From the NCBI GenBank assembly GCA_012798335.1, contig JAAZNJ010000019.1, forward strand, positions 1 through 11,585: 11,585 bases of DNA, written 5' to 3'. This stretch comes from Candidatus Woesearchaeota archaeon. GTDB taxonomy: Archaea; Nanobdellota; Nanobdellia; Pacearchaeales; GW2011-AR1. Below are positions 5,540-11,585 of this stretch, piece after piece. A program made the translations under genes and the position numbers. The notes below the pieces were generated by a model. The model ran no database searches, had not been told where the DNA came from, and saw only the letters and a list, made by a program, of their open reading frames with translations. Position 1 is the stretch's first letter. The number at the start of each line of letters is the position of its first letter.

Positions 5540-6349
5540 ATGGTAGATGAAAACAAAAGGCTTTCGCCAGAAGAAAGGTATCAACTGATTGGTAAGTTAA
5601 TTGAGGAAATAAAACTAAGGAAATATTCCTATCAAACAGGAAAGTTATATATTTCCATAATAAAAGACTTTCTCGCTTCAGGCAGGACCCCAAGGGAGTT
5701 CCTTCTGTTATATTCCAATAAGAGTAAGTCGACAATGAGATCTGCATATTTTGCAATGAAATTCTTTTATGAGAATGTCCTGAACACTAAATTTGAAGAG
5801 AAACTGCCTCTTGCTAGAAAATCATTAAAGCTACCTTTGGTGTTAAGCAAAGAGGAAATAAACAAGATAATAGACTCTGAAAACAATTTGAAGCATAAAC
5901 TTGTCATCATGTTTCTTTATTATGCTGGTCTTCGGCTAGACGAAACGAGAAACCTCAATTGGCAAGATATTGATTTTGACAGAGAAACCATACATCTAAA
6001 AACTGCAAAGGGGGACAAGGAAAGAATCGTGTTCCTCCACAAAAAACTGATTGATGCGCTGAAAATGTATGGGATAAAGGAAGAGGGTCCAATTTTTATT
6101 TCTCAAAGAGAAGGAAAATATAACAAACGAACAATCCAGCAAATTATAAAATCTGCTTCAAAGAAAGTAGGAATTAAGAAAAGAGTTACTCCTCATACAC
6201 TAAGGCACAGTTTTGCAACCCATTTATTAGAGTCTGGTACCGATATTCGATACATCCAGCAATTGTTGGGACATAAAGATCTGAAAACAACTCAAATCTA
6301 TACTCATGTAGCGAACAAAGATATCAAAAAACTTGCAAATTTGCTTTAG
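5540..6349 (+). CDS. Tyrosine-type site-specific recombinase (archaeal Xer/integrase-like)
   Basis: Cuts and rejoins DNA at specific sites through a 3'-phosphotyrosine intermediate. In the 269-residue product, residues 10-90 are the SAM-like core-binding domain (SYQTGKLYISIIKDFL) and 100-269 the catalytic domain with the whole catalytic set: R132 (GLRLDE), K157 (TAKGDKER), H219 and R222 (HTLRHSFATH), H245 (LLGHK) and nucleophile Y254 (QIYTHV). Length and spacing fit archaeal XerA and small integrases; the extra helix that marks integron integrases between the Lys and His-x-x-Arg motifs is absent. It has its own promoter and lies beside the structured flank and candidate core site, suggesting that it serves them; it could equally be the host Xer enzyme. 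Its last 26 bases overlap the convergent transposase reading frame of the insertion sequence. It appears intact. Confidence 0.92.
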   Translation: MVDENKRLSPEERYQLIGKLIEEIKLRKYSYQTGKLYISIIKDFLASGRTPREFLLLYSNKSKSTMRSAYFAMKFFYENVLNTKFEEKLPLARKSLKLPLVLSKEEINKIIDSENNLKHKLVIMFLYYAGLRLDETRNLNWQDIDFDRETIHLKTAKGDKERIVFLHKKLIDALKMYGIKEEGPIFISQREGKYNKRTIQQIIKSASKKVGIKKRVTPHTLRHSFATHLLESGTDIRYIQQLLGHKDLKTTQIYTHVANKDIKKLANLL

Positions 6350-7224
6350 GCCTAATTGCACTTTTACTACTTATCCTAATCAAATCCAACCATCTATTTT
6401 CCCCTAATCTAAATTTAACTCCAGCAGTTTCACAAGGTATCTCGTTAATAGTCGTGTGAGTTTCTATGAAATTGTGCTGGATGACTATTGCATTCAATAA
6501 AATTGGAGCAGACCAAAGAGCTTTTAACCCTCTAAAATCAAGAACTCTGTCTTTGATTTTCATAAATACAGTTTCAATTCTATAATTATGAATTCTGGTT
6601 TCCTGATAGTTTTGTATTCTATGTTCTACTACTAAACCGCCAAATTTATTTGAATAGAACATTTTCCTGAACGCTCTCGGATAGAACATTCTGGCCATCT
6701 GTCTGGATATATTTTGGCTTTCCTTTTGCTATTGCTTTCTTTAGAAACTCCTGTGCTTCAACTGGATTGGCAGCCAAACTATAATGCACTCCGGTAATAA
6801 GTCTATTATCCCAATCAAGACAGCACCAAAACCTGTCTTTTCTGCCTTCGCAATTTACCATTGTTTCATCAGTATAAAACCTGCCACCCAAGTTATAACC
6901 TTGTTTTTCTATGAATTTGTGAACTTTCAATGTGTATCTTCTTACCCAATCCAAAATTGAAACGTGACTGATTTTGTAATCAAAATGCCTTTTCAATTGG
7001 TTTCTCATCTTTCTGCTCGATAAGTTGGAAACATACATATCAATTGACATTGTGATAATCTCCAGTTTGTTTCTCATTCGATAAAATCCATCGTCTTGAG
7101 TGAAAAACTTCTTGCAATCTTTGCAGAAATACTTCTGTATCTTTCCTCGATACATGGTTTTGCGGTAGCCTTTCTTGTAGTTGTTTGAACTTCCGCAATG
7201 TATGCATCTTATCTTATCAAGCAT
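6324..7224 (-). pseudogene. IS6/IS240-like (COG3316-type) DDE transposase, frameshifted
   Basis: Moves the insertion sequence by DDE chemistry. The first frame, from ATG at 7224, encodes a zinc ribbon (C7, C10, C34, C37), a helix-turn-helix (about 70-95) and the first two catalytic Asp (D119 in FYTDET, D176 in IQTDG). It then runs into QNVLSESVQE and a stop at about 6646. The continuation, with FYPRAFRKMFY and the catalytic Glu in NYRIETVFMKIKDR, is in the +1 frame up to TGA at 6324. The shift lies between about 6680 and 6695. A +1 shift is not the -1 slippage known from some IS families and no slippery heptamer is visible, so it is probably inactivating, or a sequencing error. The first-frame reading extends upstream of 7224, but a TATA box 27 bases before 7224 and the zinc-ribbon start favour this ATG. 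Confidence 0.85.
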
Positions 7225-7232
7225 ACTATATA

Positions 7233-7270
7233 TTCGGCACCCGAAGTATATAAATCTTTCGGTGCCCGAA
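7233..7270 (-). promoter_or_regulatory. Transposase promoter with paired TTCGG-N3-CCGAA operators
   Basis: Minus-strand TATA box ATTTATATA (7247-7255) is centred 27 bases before the transposase ATG. It sits between two perfect palindromes, TTCGG-CAC-CCGAA (7233-7245) and TTCGG-TGC-CCGAA (7258-7270), 25 bases apart centre to centre. The same layout recurs at 7498-7535. A protein bound there would block the TATA-binding protein. Confidence 0.75.
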
Positions 7271-7330
7271 TAGTAGATTATAGTGGTGTAATTAGAAACA
7301 AAAGACATCAACCTAAAACTTAGAAAACAG

Positions 7331-7489
7331 TTACTCCTTTTCAATAATTATTTTACCTTTCTCTAATCTGACCTTAACTTCCTTTCCTAACAAATTAGAA
7401 TCTTCAACAATTTTCTTTGGTAGATTAACTCGATATTTGTAGTATTCTTTATTACCTACCTTCTTGTCAAAAGCTTTTATAATCTTCAT
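7331..7489 (-). CDS. AbrB/MazE/SpoVT-type DNA-binding protein, 52 residues
   Basis: Small swapped-hairpin beta-barrel regulator. Translation from ATG 7489 gives MKIIKAFDKK, then YYKYRVNLPKKIVED, LLGKEVKVRLEKGKIIIEKE and TAA at 7331. The pattern (polar start, hydrophobic-x-LPKKIVE, LLGKEVKV, GKIIIEK) is the AbrB/MazE DNA-binding fold, and 52 residues is the single-domain length; such proteins bind palindromes as dimers. No toxin gene accompanies it, so it is not obviously an antitoxin. It lies about 100 bases upstream of the transposase in the same direction, within the insertion sequence. The TATA box lies 26 bases before this ATG. Operators around both promoters suggest that it represses itself and the transposase (inference). 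Confidence 0.75.
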   Translation of the reverse strand: MKIIKAFDKKVGNKEYYKYRVNLPKKIVEDSNLLGKEVKVRLEKGKIIIEKE

Positions 7490-7497
7490 AAGAGAAA

Positions 7498-7560
7498 TTA
7501 GGAACCCGAAGTTTTTAAAGTTGTCGGTGCCCGATTGAGTTTTTGTACCCGAAATCCGAA
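7498..7560 (-). promoter_or_regulatory. Promoter and operators of the AbrB-like gene
   Basis: Minus-strand TTTAAAAA (7512-7519) is the TATA box. Flanking sites TTAGG-AAC-CCGAA (7498-7510) and GTCGG-TGC-CCGAT (7523-7535) correspond, at an exact offset of 265 bases, to the operators of the transposase promoter; 7504-7534 matches 7239-7269 in 26 of 31 positions without gaps. Further upstream are two more half sites, CCCGAA (7548-7553) and TCCGAA (7555-7560). Confidence 0.7.
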
Positions 7561-7597
7561 ATAGGCGTCGCTAACTTTACAGCTCAAAAAAAAGGAT

Positions 7598-7610
7598 AAT
7601 TTATAAACCA
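7598..7610 (+). promoter_or_regulatory. TATA box of the FKBP gene
   Basis: AATTTATAAACC is centred about 25 bases before the ATG at 7629, giving a leaderless transcript. An upstream ATG at 7622 is in another frame and is not used. Confidence 0.65.
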
Positions 7611-7628
7611 TCAATTTCTTAATGAGAA

Positions 7629-8060
7629 ATGAAAGCAGAAAATAACAAAAAAGTAACTTTAGAATATGAGGGAAGATTAGAGACAGGAGAAATTTTTGAT
7701 AGTTCAAAACACGGAGATCATTCTCATCCACTAACATTTACAATAGGAAAAAATGAAGTTATCCCTGGATTTGAAAAAAATGTGATTGGGATGGATATTA
7801 ATGAAGAAAAAGAATTCACAATAAATCCTGAAGATGCTTATGGATTAGTTGATGAAAAACTTTTTCAAGAAGTTCCTTTATCAGTATTGCCTCCAGAACC
7901 AAAACCCCAAAAAGGAATGACATTAATAATGCCAACACCTCAGGGAAATATCCCTTTAACAATTGAAGAAGTCAAAGATAAAAGTGTTGTTTTAAATCTT
8001 AATCACCCATTAGCAGGAAAAAAATTAATTTTTAAGATTAAATTAACTGCAGTAGAATAA
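7629..8060 (+). CDS. FKBP-type peptidyl-prolyl isomerase, SlyD-like short form
   Basis: Cytosolic prolyl cis-trans isomerase and chaperone. The 143-residue product has the FKBP core split by an insert-in-flap domain: N-terminal core 7-72 with LEYEGRLETGEIFDSS (Y13, D24), FTIGKNEVIPGFEKNVIGM and the EDAYG turn; insert domain about 73-120 (PLSVLPPEPKPQKGM); and the C-terminal strand VLNLNHPLAGKKLIFKIKL, which is highly typical. Unlike SlyD of E. coli it lacks a His/Cys-rich metal-binding tail, and it has no signal peptide. It is a single-gene unit with a leaderless promoter, immediately outside the insertion sequence and upstream of tRNA-Trp on the same strand. Archaeal short FKBPs of this size are common and thought to assist protein folding. 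Confidence 0.93.
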   Translation: MKAENNKKVTLEYEGRLETGEIFDSSKHGDHSHPLTFTIGKNEVIPGFEKNVIGMDINEEKEFTINPEDAYGLVDEKLFQEVPLSVLPPEPKPQKGMTLIMPTPQGNIPLTIEEVKDKSVVLNLNHPLAGKKLIFKIKLTAVE

Positions 8061-8108
8061 AAATTAATGATTTATAATTATTAAAAACATTTATAATAAG
8101 ATTAATAA

Positions 8109-8145
8109 AATTTTTTAGAAAAAATTAAAAATACTTTTCTTTTAA
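8109..8145 (+). terminator. Possible terminator after the FKBP gene
   Basis: AATTTTTT/AAAAAATT (8109-8116, 8119-8126) form a perfect AT hairpin containing a T6 run, and TTTTCTTTT follows at 8135. Archaeal termination needs mainly oligo-T, so this is plausible but hard to tell from the AT-rich background of 8061-8201. Confidence 0.3.
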
Positions 8146-8201
8146 TATATTTAATTTAATTGAGAATTATTTTATTAAGATTAGTTTAATAAAAGTTTAA
8201 A

Positions 8202-8272
8202 GGGTCCGTAGGCCAACGGCAGACTGGCTGCCTCCAGAGCAGCATATGGGGGTTCAATTCCCTCCGGGCCCA
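8202..8272 (+). tRNA. tRNA-Trp (anticodon CCA)
   Basis: A 71-base cloverleaf. The acceptor is GGGTCCG/CGGGCCC (8202-8208, 8265-8271, one G-T pair) with discriminator A at 8272; no CCA is encoded. D arm is GGCC/GACT with a C-A mismatch at the third pair and a short loop AACGGCA keeping the GG pair. The anticodon stem is GCTGC/GCAGC (8227-8231, 8239-8243) with loop CTCCAGA, anticodon CCA at 8234-8236. The variable loop is four bases, the T stem GGGGG/CCCTC with loop TTCAATT. There is no intron, although many euryarchaeal tRNA-Trp genes have one. It seems functional apart from the D-stem mismatch. Confidence 0.93.
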
Positions 8273-8290
8273 TTTTACTTATTACATTTA

Positions 8291-8322
8291 TTTATTTTTT
8301 AATTCAAATTTAGATAAAAAAA
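8291..8322. terminator. Convergent termination region of tRNA-Trp and disA
   Basis: On the plus strand TTTATTTTTT (8291-8300) follows the tRNA; on the minus strand a T7 run (complement of 8316-8322) follows the disA stop at 8327. Oligo-T runs are the usual archaeal terminators. Confidence 0.45.
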
Positions 8323-8326
8323 TTTA

Positions 8327-9382
8327 TTAGGTTGTTTTTATATGACTTATTTTATCAAGGATTATATCTGTTTTTTCTTCACCAAATAATGGAGTTAAAT
8401 TCTCTTTTTTTAAATCAAGGATTGTTTGAAGATTTTTAAAATTTGAAACTAAAATAGAAATATTTTCCTCAGCTAAATTGTTATTTGTTAAAATTCTAAA
8501 ACCTCTTGAAAGACAAAAATCTTCTGAAATACCTAAACACTCTTTAATATTATCCAAATTCAATAAATCATCGTAACTTAACAAAGAAAGAATTTTATAA
8601 GATTTTAAAAATCCTATTTTAGAATAATCCTTTAATGTTAAGTTCAATTGTTCTTCAACACTATAAAGCAATTCTCTTAGTCTAGACTTTACAATAATTC
8701 CTTCATTTCCTAATTCAATAAGATAATCCTTTAATGTGTTTGAAACCTTAATCAAGATCATTCCTCTTTGTATAAGATATAAAGCTTTTATTATTCTAGG
8801 TTTTTTCTTTATTTCTTCAGAATTTAACTCATTTAAGTTTTTATCAAAAATTTCTCTATGCTTTTCTATAATCTGCAAGATACTGCTCGCTCTTCTTATG
8901 ATTTCATCTGTTTCTCTAATTATGTATTTTAAATTCCCATAAAATAAAGAGATTTCATCTCTTCTTTGAGAGATACAAACAACCACTGTTCCTGTTTGCT
9001 TTGCTATTCTCTCTGCTGCTTTATGTCTTGTGCCTGTTTCATTTGAAGGTAAAGAATTATTAGGAGTTAAAAGAACATTAGCATAAAGAATTTTTTTTAA
9101 ATCTTTAGAAAGAATTATTGCACCGTCCATTTTTCCTAATTCAATTATCCTTTGAGGAGTAAACTTAGAATTTATTTTAAATCCTCCTTCAAAAAGATTC
9201 TCAAGTTTGTCATTATAAACAACGATTAAACCTCCTGTTTTAGCTTTTTTAACACCTTCTATTGCTGTTCTTAAAGAAGTCCCTGGTGTAATTAATTTTA
9301 AAGCATCACTTAATTCAAAATTTTTATTTTCTTTGTTATTTTTAATAAGTTCTACTTGCACATCTTTTTTTTCATCAACCAT
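8327..9382 (-). CDS. disA: DisA-type diadenylate cyclase
   Basis: Condenses two ATP into cyclic di-AMP. The 351-residue product has the DAC domain at about 25-150 with the catalytic MDGAIILS (D86, G87, A88) and the ATP-binding TGTRHKAAER (R119, H120); a helical linker at about 155-285; and a C-terminal region (SRGFRILTNN, then FKNLQTILDLKKENL and a last helix) like the helix-hairpin-helix DNA-binding domain of bacterial DisA, although the GIG turn is replaced by LFGEE. The length is close to bacterial DisA (about 360). I start at ATG 9382 because the TATA box is 26 bases upstream; a TTG two codons earlier would also read open. It is a single-gene unit, divergent from the transporter gene and convergent with tRNA-Trp. 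The usual archaeal enzyme is the shorter DacZ, so a full DisA layout is notable. Confidence 0.92.
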   Translation of the reverse strand: MVDEKKDVQVELIKNNKENKNFELSDALKLITPGTSLRTAIEGVKKAKTGGLIVVYNDKLENLFEGGFKINSKFTPQRIIELGKMDGAIILSKDLKKILYANVLLTPNNSLPSNETGTRHKAAERIAKQTGTVVVCISQRRDEISLFYGNLKYIIRETDEIIRRASSILQIIEKHREIFDKNLNELNSEEIKKKPRIIKALYLIQRGMILIKVSNTLKDYLIELGNEGIIVKSRLRELLYSVEEQLNLTLKDYSKIGFLKSYKILSLLSYDDLLNLDNIKECLGISEDFCLSRGFRILTNNNLAEENISILVSNFKNLQTILDLKKENLTPLFGEEKTDIILDKISHIKTT

Positions 9383-9403
9383 GCACAACTAAACAAAATT
9401 CTC

Positions 9404-9413
9404 ATATTTAAAT
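9404..9413 (-). promoter_or_regulatory. disA: TATA box of disA
   Basis: On the minus strand ATTTAAATAT is centred 26 bases before ATG 9382, which fixes that start for a leaderless transcript and speaks against the TTG at 9388. Confidence 0.65.
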
Positions 9414-9473
9414 CTTTATAAGACTTTTTTGGTAAAAAAGATTTAAAAACTAAAGACTTTTCCGAATATAAAA

Positions 9474-9545
9474 TTATAAATATAAAAAGATTAATTAAAT
9501 ACAATCTTTAATTAAAGATTAAAAATAATGAAATTGAAGGAGTAA
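9474..9545 (+). promoter_or_regulatory. Leader of the transporter gene: TATA box, palindrome, mini-ORF, ribosome binding site
   Basis: TATAAATATAAAAAG (about 9477-9490) is a TATA region. The perfect 18-base palindrome AATCTTTAATTAAAGATT (9503-9520) lies where transcription should begin. A five-codon reading frame, ATG 9528 to TAA 9543-9545, ends three bases before the transporter ATG, and its GAG codon is part of GGAG (9539-9542), the ribosome binding site, six bases before the ATG. This gene therefore differs from its leaderless neighbours. Confidence 0.5.
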
Positions 9546-9548
9546 AGG

Positions 9549-10979
9549 ATGGATAGAAAAAAAGAGGGCAAAAAAGATAATGAACAAGATGAAGAGTTCT
9601 TGAAAGAAAAAACAAAAAAACTTAGCATAAAAGAAGGAGTAGCTTATAGTGTTATGGATGGTGCTGGTTTAAGATATATTTCACCTTATGCTTTAAGTTT
9701 AGGAGCAAATAATACTCAAATTGGTTTATTAACCTCGTTATCTTCTCTTATAGGAAACTTTTCACAAATCTTTTCACCAAGATTAATGGAAAAAAAATCA
9801 AGGAAAAATGTAATCCTTTTTGGAGTTTTATTTCAAGCATTAATGTGGATTCCATTAATCTTAATTGCTTTAATTTTTATTTTAAGAAAACAGGTAGAAC
9901 CTACATCAATTTATTTTGTTATAGCAATATATACAATGATTGTCTTCTTTGGTTCAATCGCTGCTCCTGCTTGGAATTCTTTAATGAAAGATATAATCAC
10001 AAAAGAAAGCGGGAAATATTTTGGTTTTAGAAATAGAATTTTAGGAATCACAGCTTTGGTTGTTATGATTTTAGCAAGTTTGTTATTAAATTATTTTAAA
10101 GAAAAACAAGAAGTTATGATTGGGTTTATAATCTTATTCAGTTTAGCATTCCTTTTTAGAATTGTTTCTTTTAAAATATTATCAAAACATTACGAACCCA
10201 AGTTAAATTTAGAAAAAGGATATTACTTTAGCTTTAAAGATTTTATAAAAGAGAGTTATAAAAATAATTTTGGGAAATTCACCTTGTTTATTGCATTAAT
10301 AATGTTTGCAACTTCTGTTGCTTCTCCATTCTTTACTGTTTATATGTTAAAAAATTTAAATTTAAATTATTTTTATTGGACATTAATAACAATTTCAAGT
10401 TCAATAAGCACCATAATTTTCATGCCAATATGGGGCAAGATTTCTGATAAATTTGGAAATTTAAGAGTTTTAAAAGTTACAGGTGCTTTAATCCCTTTTG
10501 TTCCTTTTTTATGGTTTTTTAGCGTTTTTATAAATTCATCAAGACCTGAAATTTTATTGTATTATCTTTTCCCTGTAGAATTTTTTTCAGGAATAGTTTG
10601 GGCAGGTTTTAATTTATCTTCTTTAACTTTTATTTATGATGCAGTTTCAAAACAGAGATTAGCTTTATGTGTTGCATATTATAATGCTTTGTCTGGAGTA
10701 GGAATATTTTTAGGAGCATTATTAGGAGGATTAATTTCTTCATTAAATATTCACTTTTTTAATATTGATATAATCTTGTGGATATTCATGTTAAGTGCAG
10801 TCTTAAGAATGATTGTTTATCTTTTTATGATAAATAAAATAAAAGAAGTAAGAAAAACAGAAGAATACAAAAATGGAGACATTATAAAGCATTTCAAAAA
10901 AGAGTTAAAAGATGATTTAAAGATGATGATTTACCCTGTATACAATAGATTGGGAATACATCCTATAAGGCAAACCTAA
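9549..10979 (+). CDS. Major facilitator superfamily transporter, substrate unknown
   Basis: A 476-residue integral membrane protein. Residues 1-28 are charged and cytosolic; hydrophobic helices follow from about 40 to 435, consistent with 12 segments in two halves, separated by a basic-polar loop near 210-235 (SKHYEPKLNLEKGYYF). MFS-like marks include the loop after helix 2 (SPRLMEKKSRKNVI, a form of motif A), its second-half counterpart (PIWGKISDKFGNLRV) and VGIFLGALLGGLISS in a late helix. The C-terminal 45 residues are soluble and rich in Lys and Asp. No residue pattern reveals the substrate. It has a strong ribosome binding site and a leader of some 30-40 bases. The divergent neighbour is disA, and c-di-AMP often controls osmolyte or ion transport in bacteria, but a link here is only a guess. 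Confidence 0.88.
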   Translation: MDRKKEGKKDNEQDEEFLKEKTKKLSIKEGVAYSVMDGAGLRYISPYALSLGANNTQIGLLTSLSSLIGNFSQIFSPRLMEKKSRKNVILFGVLFQALMWIPLILIALIFILRKQVEPTSIYFVIAIYTMIVFFGSIAAPAWNSLMKDIITKESGKYFGFRNRILGITALVVMILASLLLNYFKEKQEVMIGFIILFSLAFLFRIVSFKILSKHYEPKLNLEKGYYFSFKDFIKESYKNNFGKFTLFIALIMFATSVASPFFTVYMLKNLNLNYFYWTLITISSSISTIIFMPIWGKISDKFGNLRVLKVTGALIPFVPFLWFFSVFINSSRPEILLYYLFPVEFFSGIVWAGFNLSSLTFIYDAVSKQRLALCVAYYNALSGVGIFLGALLGGLISSLNIHFFNIDIILWIFMLSAVLRMIVYLFMINKIKEVRKTEEYKNGDIIKHFKKELKDDLKMMIYPVYNRLGIHPIRQT

Positions 10980-11030
10980 TTATAAAATATAAAAATTATA
11001 TTTAATTATAAATTTATTTTAAAATTAATT

Positions 11031-11585
11031 TTAATCTCCGTATAATTCGTTTATTTTTCCAAAATTTAATATTTCTTTTTCTCCTATTAAATAAATTTCA
11101 AAATTTTTTAAAAATTTTCCTTGAAGAATAGAAAAAGAATCTTGATATTTTTCAAAGTCTAAAAAATCAAAACCTTTTGAAGCATTTAAAAAACTAGGAA
11201 CAACAATAAAAATTTTTGAATGAATTTTTCCTTTTAAGAAGCATTTAAAATTTTCTTTTTTTATTCCAATTTTATCTATTAATGTTAAAGAAGGATGTAT
11301 ATGACCCATAATAACAAATTTGATTTTTTTATTATTTAATATTTTAAATTGTTTATCCCCATGAACAAATAATAAATTATTGTACTTAAAATAATTCTTA
11401 AGTTTTATATCATCAAAATAATTAAAAGTATCATGATTTCCTCTTATTAAAATTATATTCTGATGATTAAGATTTAAATTCTTTTTTAAAAATTCAAAAA
11501 AATCTTTTAAATATTTTTTCTCTAAAAAATTATATGAAAAAGAGTGTTTTAAGTCTCCTAAAAAAATTATTTTTTTAATTTCAAA
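11031..11585 (-). CDS. Metallophosphoesterase, COG1407/ICC-like (5' end outside window)
   Basis: Partial gene; the frame is open through the right edge and 184 codons are visible. Conserved metal-binding motifs appear in order: LGDLKHS (start of visible part, Asp of the GD motif), RGNHD, FVHGD and GHIHP, the calcineurin-like phosphoesterase signature. The missing N-terminus should supply the first motif (D-x-H). GDLKHS is typical of the archaeal predicted phosphoesterases of COG1407, whose substrate is unknown; some bacterial relatives are linked to DNA ligase operons. The stop lies 51 bases from the convergent transporter stop, with AT-rich sequence between. Confidence 0.88.
   Translation of the reverse strand, partial: FEIKKIIFLGDLKHSFSYNFLEKKYLKDFFEFLKKNLNLNHQNIILIRGNHDTFNYFDDIKLKNYFKYNNLLFVHGDKQFKILNNKKIKFVIMGHIHPSLTLIDKIGIKKENFKCFLKGKIHSKIFIVVPSFLNASKGFDFLDFEKYQDSFSILQGKFLKNFEIYLIGEKEILNFGKINELYGD

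Larger units (their letters stand above)
6350..7566 (-). mobile_element. IS6/IS240-like insertion sequence with an AbrB-like gene (ends uncertain)
   Basis: The unit comprises the transposase and the AbrB-type gene, both minus strand, with shared promoter architecture. A weak match between possible ends is GCCTAATT at 6350-6357 and the complement of AAATAGGC at 7559-7566 (seven of eight). No target duplication is evident beside these positions, so the boundaries are guesses. The left end must lie near 6350 because the integrase gene is complete to 6349. Confidence 0.4.

Noticed and set aside
5538..5756. A 72-codon minus-strand frame opposite the integrase start.
   Set aside because: It is an antisense shadow of a gene with complete catalytic motifs and has no family signature.
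7498..7737. A 79-codon minus-strand frame over the FKBP start and IS promoter.
   Set aside because: It lies antisense to the FKBP gene and across operator sites and a TATA box; its composition looks random.
8248..8272. 3' end of tRNA-Trp as the integration site of the recombinase.
   Set aside because: No repeat of the T-arm/acceptor sequence was found near the integrase or elsewhere in the window, and ordinary genes lie between them.
9383..9388. TTG start of disA two codons upstream of the ATG.
   Set aside because: The TATA box would then be only about 20 bases from the start, too close; the ATG at 9382 has the proper 26-base spacing.
1..11585. CRISPR array.
   Set aside because: No series of evenly spaced identical repeats is present and no cas gene is visible.

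Overview
The window looks like archaeal chromosome, most likely from an AT-rich small-genome (DPANN-type, e.g. Woesearchaeota/Pacearchaeota-like) lineage. The reasons are: TATA boxes of TTTAWATA type centred 24-28 bases before the ATG of most genes with no room for a leader (leaderless transcription), a tRNA-Trp without encoded CCA, an archaeal-looking Xer recombinase, a short FKBP of the SlyD type, an archaeal IS6/IS240-like transposase with zinc ribbon, and a COG1407-type phosphoesterase. The lineage is inferred from content, not from a phylogenetic marker.

Layout. 96-2561 (minus) is a large beta-class adenine methyltransferase of the type III Mod kind, with a look unlike the right half and possibly of bacterial origin. 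2562-3127 holds no convincing gene but is packed with nested inverted repeats that fold into a multibranched element (2787-2997). 3128-5163 (minus) is a three-gene cassette: a membrane-anchored CAP/SCP protein, a PD-(D/E)XK nuclease-fold protein directly upstream in the same operon, and a small two-helix membrane protein with its own promoter. 5164-5539 is a second gene-free, hairpin-rich stretch. Three short blocks (12, 10 and 11 bases) occur in the same order but opposite orientation on the two sides of the cassette (3000-3056 and 5387-5440), so the cassette is bracketed by degenerate inverted repeats. Next to the right repeat is a 31-base site with 11-12 base inverted arms around a 7-9 base spacer (5454-5484), the geometry of a tyrosine-recombinase core site, and directly after it a complete tyrosine recombinase gene (5540-6349, plus).

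6324-7566 is an IS6/IS240-like insertion sequence: a transposase gene broken by a one-base frameshift near 6690, and an unlisted 52-residue AbrB/MazE-type DNA-binding protein (7331-7489). The promoters of both genes carry the same arrangement of two TTCGG-N3-CCGAA palindromes spaced 25 bases centre to centre with the TATA box between them, which suggests that the AbrB-like protein controls itself and the transposase.

From about 7600 rightward the window is ordinary chromosomal sequence: FKBP/SlyD-like prolyl isomerase, tRNA-Trp(CCA), a full-length DisA-type diadenylate cyclase, a divergently transcribed 12-helix major-facilitator-type transporter, and the 3' part of a metallophosphoesterase that runs off the right edge.

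The part most worth a second look is 2780-5540: a possibly mobile cassette with structured ends, a candidate recombination site and its recombinase. The regulatory design of the IS is the second.
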